Origin: Balneolia bacterium | GTDB lineage: Bacteria > Bacteroidota > Rhodothermia > Balneolales > Cyclonatronaceae | Length of the DNA: 6,412 nt | Direction: 5' to 3' | Assembly (NCBI GenBank): GCA_003566395.1 | Contig: PXDL01000361.1 | Span: 1-6,412, forward strand | In this document: positions 5,516 to 6,412 of the stretch, piece after piece | Position numbering within the stretch: the stretch's first letter is position 1 | Layout of the letters: every line of letters begins with the position of its first letter | Notes under the pieces: model-generated | Seen by the model: the letters and a program-made list of their open reading frames with translations, nothing else | The model's database searches: none | Told to the model about the DNA's origin: nothing | Translations under genes and position numbers: made by a program

Positions 5516-6412
5516 TTGAAGGCATTATTTGTAGGATTAGGTTCTATCGGACAAAGACACCTCCGAAACCTTCAGCACATCAGGCCCGACATAGAAATTG
5601 GGGCCGTCCGTTCCACCCGTTCAGTACCTGTACTATCAGCTACCAATCAGGTGATTTCCGGTGCCGAACTTAAATCACATTATGGAATCCGTGAGTTTGA
5701 TTCCCTGGAGAAGGGCCTCGCATTCGGACCGGATCTGGTTTTTGTAACCAACCCGACAAGCCTTCATGCCGGAGTAAGCCTTCAAGCCGTGCGGGCCGGA
5801 GCGTTTGTATTTGTTGAAAAGCCGCTTTCACATACCTGGGATGAGATAGAGAATCTGGTAAAGGCTGAAAAACAATTCGGATCTAAAAAAATTGCGGTAG
5901 GCTATCATTTCAGATTTCTGCCGGTTCTGAAAATGATCCGCTCTATGCTACTTGAAGGGAAAATCGGAAATTTGACCGGTGTTCAGGTTATTAACGGGGA
6001 ATACATGCCGGGTTGGCATCCGTATGAGGATTACCGGAACAGCTATGCGTCAAGGAGCGATCTTGGCGGAGGAGCGCTGGTTACCCAAATCCATGATTTC
6101 GACAACATTCTTTGGCTTTTCGGGAAACCCAAATCTGTATATGCAGTAGGTGGAAAGCTCTCTTTCCTTGAAATTGATGTCGAAGACAGCGTTCAGTCGT
6201 TATTCGCATACCCCGCTGCCAACGGAACCCTTCCTGTTTCGGTAACCCTTGACTATCTGCAGTGGCCTCCGGTAAAACAGATGACTATAACCGGGGATAA
6301 TGGCAAAATTGTGTGTGATCTCAACACCTTCAACACAACCGTAAGCGATATATCAAATTCTAAAACCGAAACCCGTTCCTTCCCGAAATTGCAGCGCAAC
6401 GACTTGTTTTTA
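5516..6412 (+). CDS. Gfo/Idh/MocA-family sugar dehydrogenase (partial, 3' end outside window), TTG start
   Basis: The frame is open for 299 codons from TTG 5516 to the right edge. It begins 1 nt after the previous stop, and an in-frame TAG at 5507-5509 leaves TTG as the only sensible start; the first in-frame ATG is about codon 140, deep inside the conserved domain. The protein opens with the Rossmann dinucleotide loop LFVGLGSIGQRHLRNL (4-19), followed by VFVTNPTSLHAG (75-86), VEKPLS at 100-105 with the family catalytic Lys102, and GYHFRF at 129-134. The C-terminal alpha/beta domain contains GEYMPGWHPYEDYR (161-174), DLGGGALVTQIHDFD (182-196) with likely active-site His193, and LQRNDLFL at the edge. 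Family members are about 310-350 residues, so probably 15-50 are missing. It should oxidise or reduce a sugar or nucleotide sugar with NAD(P). In Campylobacter the legionaminic-acid gene ptmF belongs to the same broad family, a contextual parallel only. No Shine-Dalgarno site is seen. Confidence 0.88.
   Translation, partial: MKALFVGLGSIGQRHLRNLQHIRPDIEIGAVRSTRSVPVLSATNQVISGAELKSHYGIREFDSLEKGLAFGPDLVFVTNPTSLHAGVSLQAVRAGAFVFVEKPLSHTWDEIENLVKAEKQFGSKKIAVGYHFRFLPVLKMIRSMLLEGKIGNLTGVQVINGEYMPGWHPYEDYRNSYASRSDLGGGALVTQIHDFDNILWLFGKPKSVYAVGGKLSFLEIDVEDSVQSLFAYPAANGTLPVSVTLDYLQWPPVKQMTITGDNGKIVCDLNTFNTTVSDISNSKTETRSFPKLQRNDLFL

Noticed and set aside
5500..5520. Terminator between the isomerase and dehydrogenase genes
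   Set aside because: Only 1 nt separates the stop from the TTG start and no GC-rich hairpin with a U-tract is present.

Overview
The window is a dense, single-strand (+) block of nucleotide-sugar biosynthesis genes. It has four complete genes plus one large fusion gene, a partial oxidoreductase running off the right edge, and probably the last codons of another gene at the left edge. Neighbouring genes touch or overlap: ATGA overlaps at 101-104, 814-817 and 4681-4684, a 35-nt overlap at 2168-2202, and gaps of 0-1 nt elsewhere. I see no promoter or terminator inside, so this looks like the middle of one polycistronic unit for surface polysaccharide, LPS or glycoprotein sugars. The gene content fits a Gram-negative bacterium. 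The low use of Shine-Dalgarno sites and moderate GC would suit the Bacteroidota/Balneolota side, but the window cannot settle this.

Layout: a possible C-terminal tail of an upstream gene (3-104); an HddC-like sugar-1-phosphate nucleotidyltransferase (101-817); a fusion of a CBS-domain pair with an HddA-type GHMP heptose kinase (814-2202); a three-part fusion of a NeuB-type PEP-condensing synthase, an SAF domain and a C-terminal sugar isomerase/epimerase TIM barrel (2168-4099, both candidate starts GTG); a GmhA-type sedoheptulose-7-phosphate isomerase (4100-4684); a second, stand-alone sugar isomerase/epimerase TIM barrel (4681-5514); and a Gfo/Idh/MocA dehydrogenase starting at TTG 5516 and open to the edge.

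How they may work together: GmhA, HddA and HddC are three of the four enzymes of the GDP-D-glycero-alpha-D-manno-heptose route; the phosphatase GmhB is not in the window. Interleaved with them is a nonulosonic-acid-type module (NeuB synthase, isomerases and a dehydrogenase) with no CMP-transferase, 2-epimerase or aminotransferase in view. The NeuB/SAF protein carries Ser where canonical sialate synthases have the SAF arginine that reads the N-acetyl group, and it is fused to its own epimerase-like barrel. The most interesting reading is a non-canonical nine-carbon (or related) 2-keto acid pathway whose aldose substrate is not plain ManNAc, encoded in one operon with an activated-heptose pathway. 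That combined pathway is inference; the domain architectures are seen directly.
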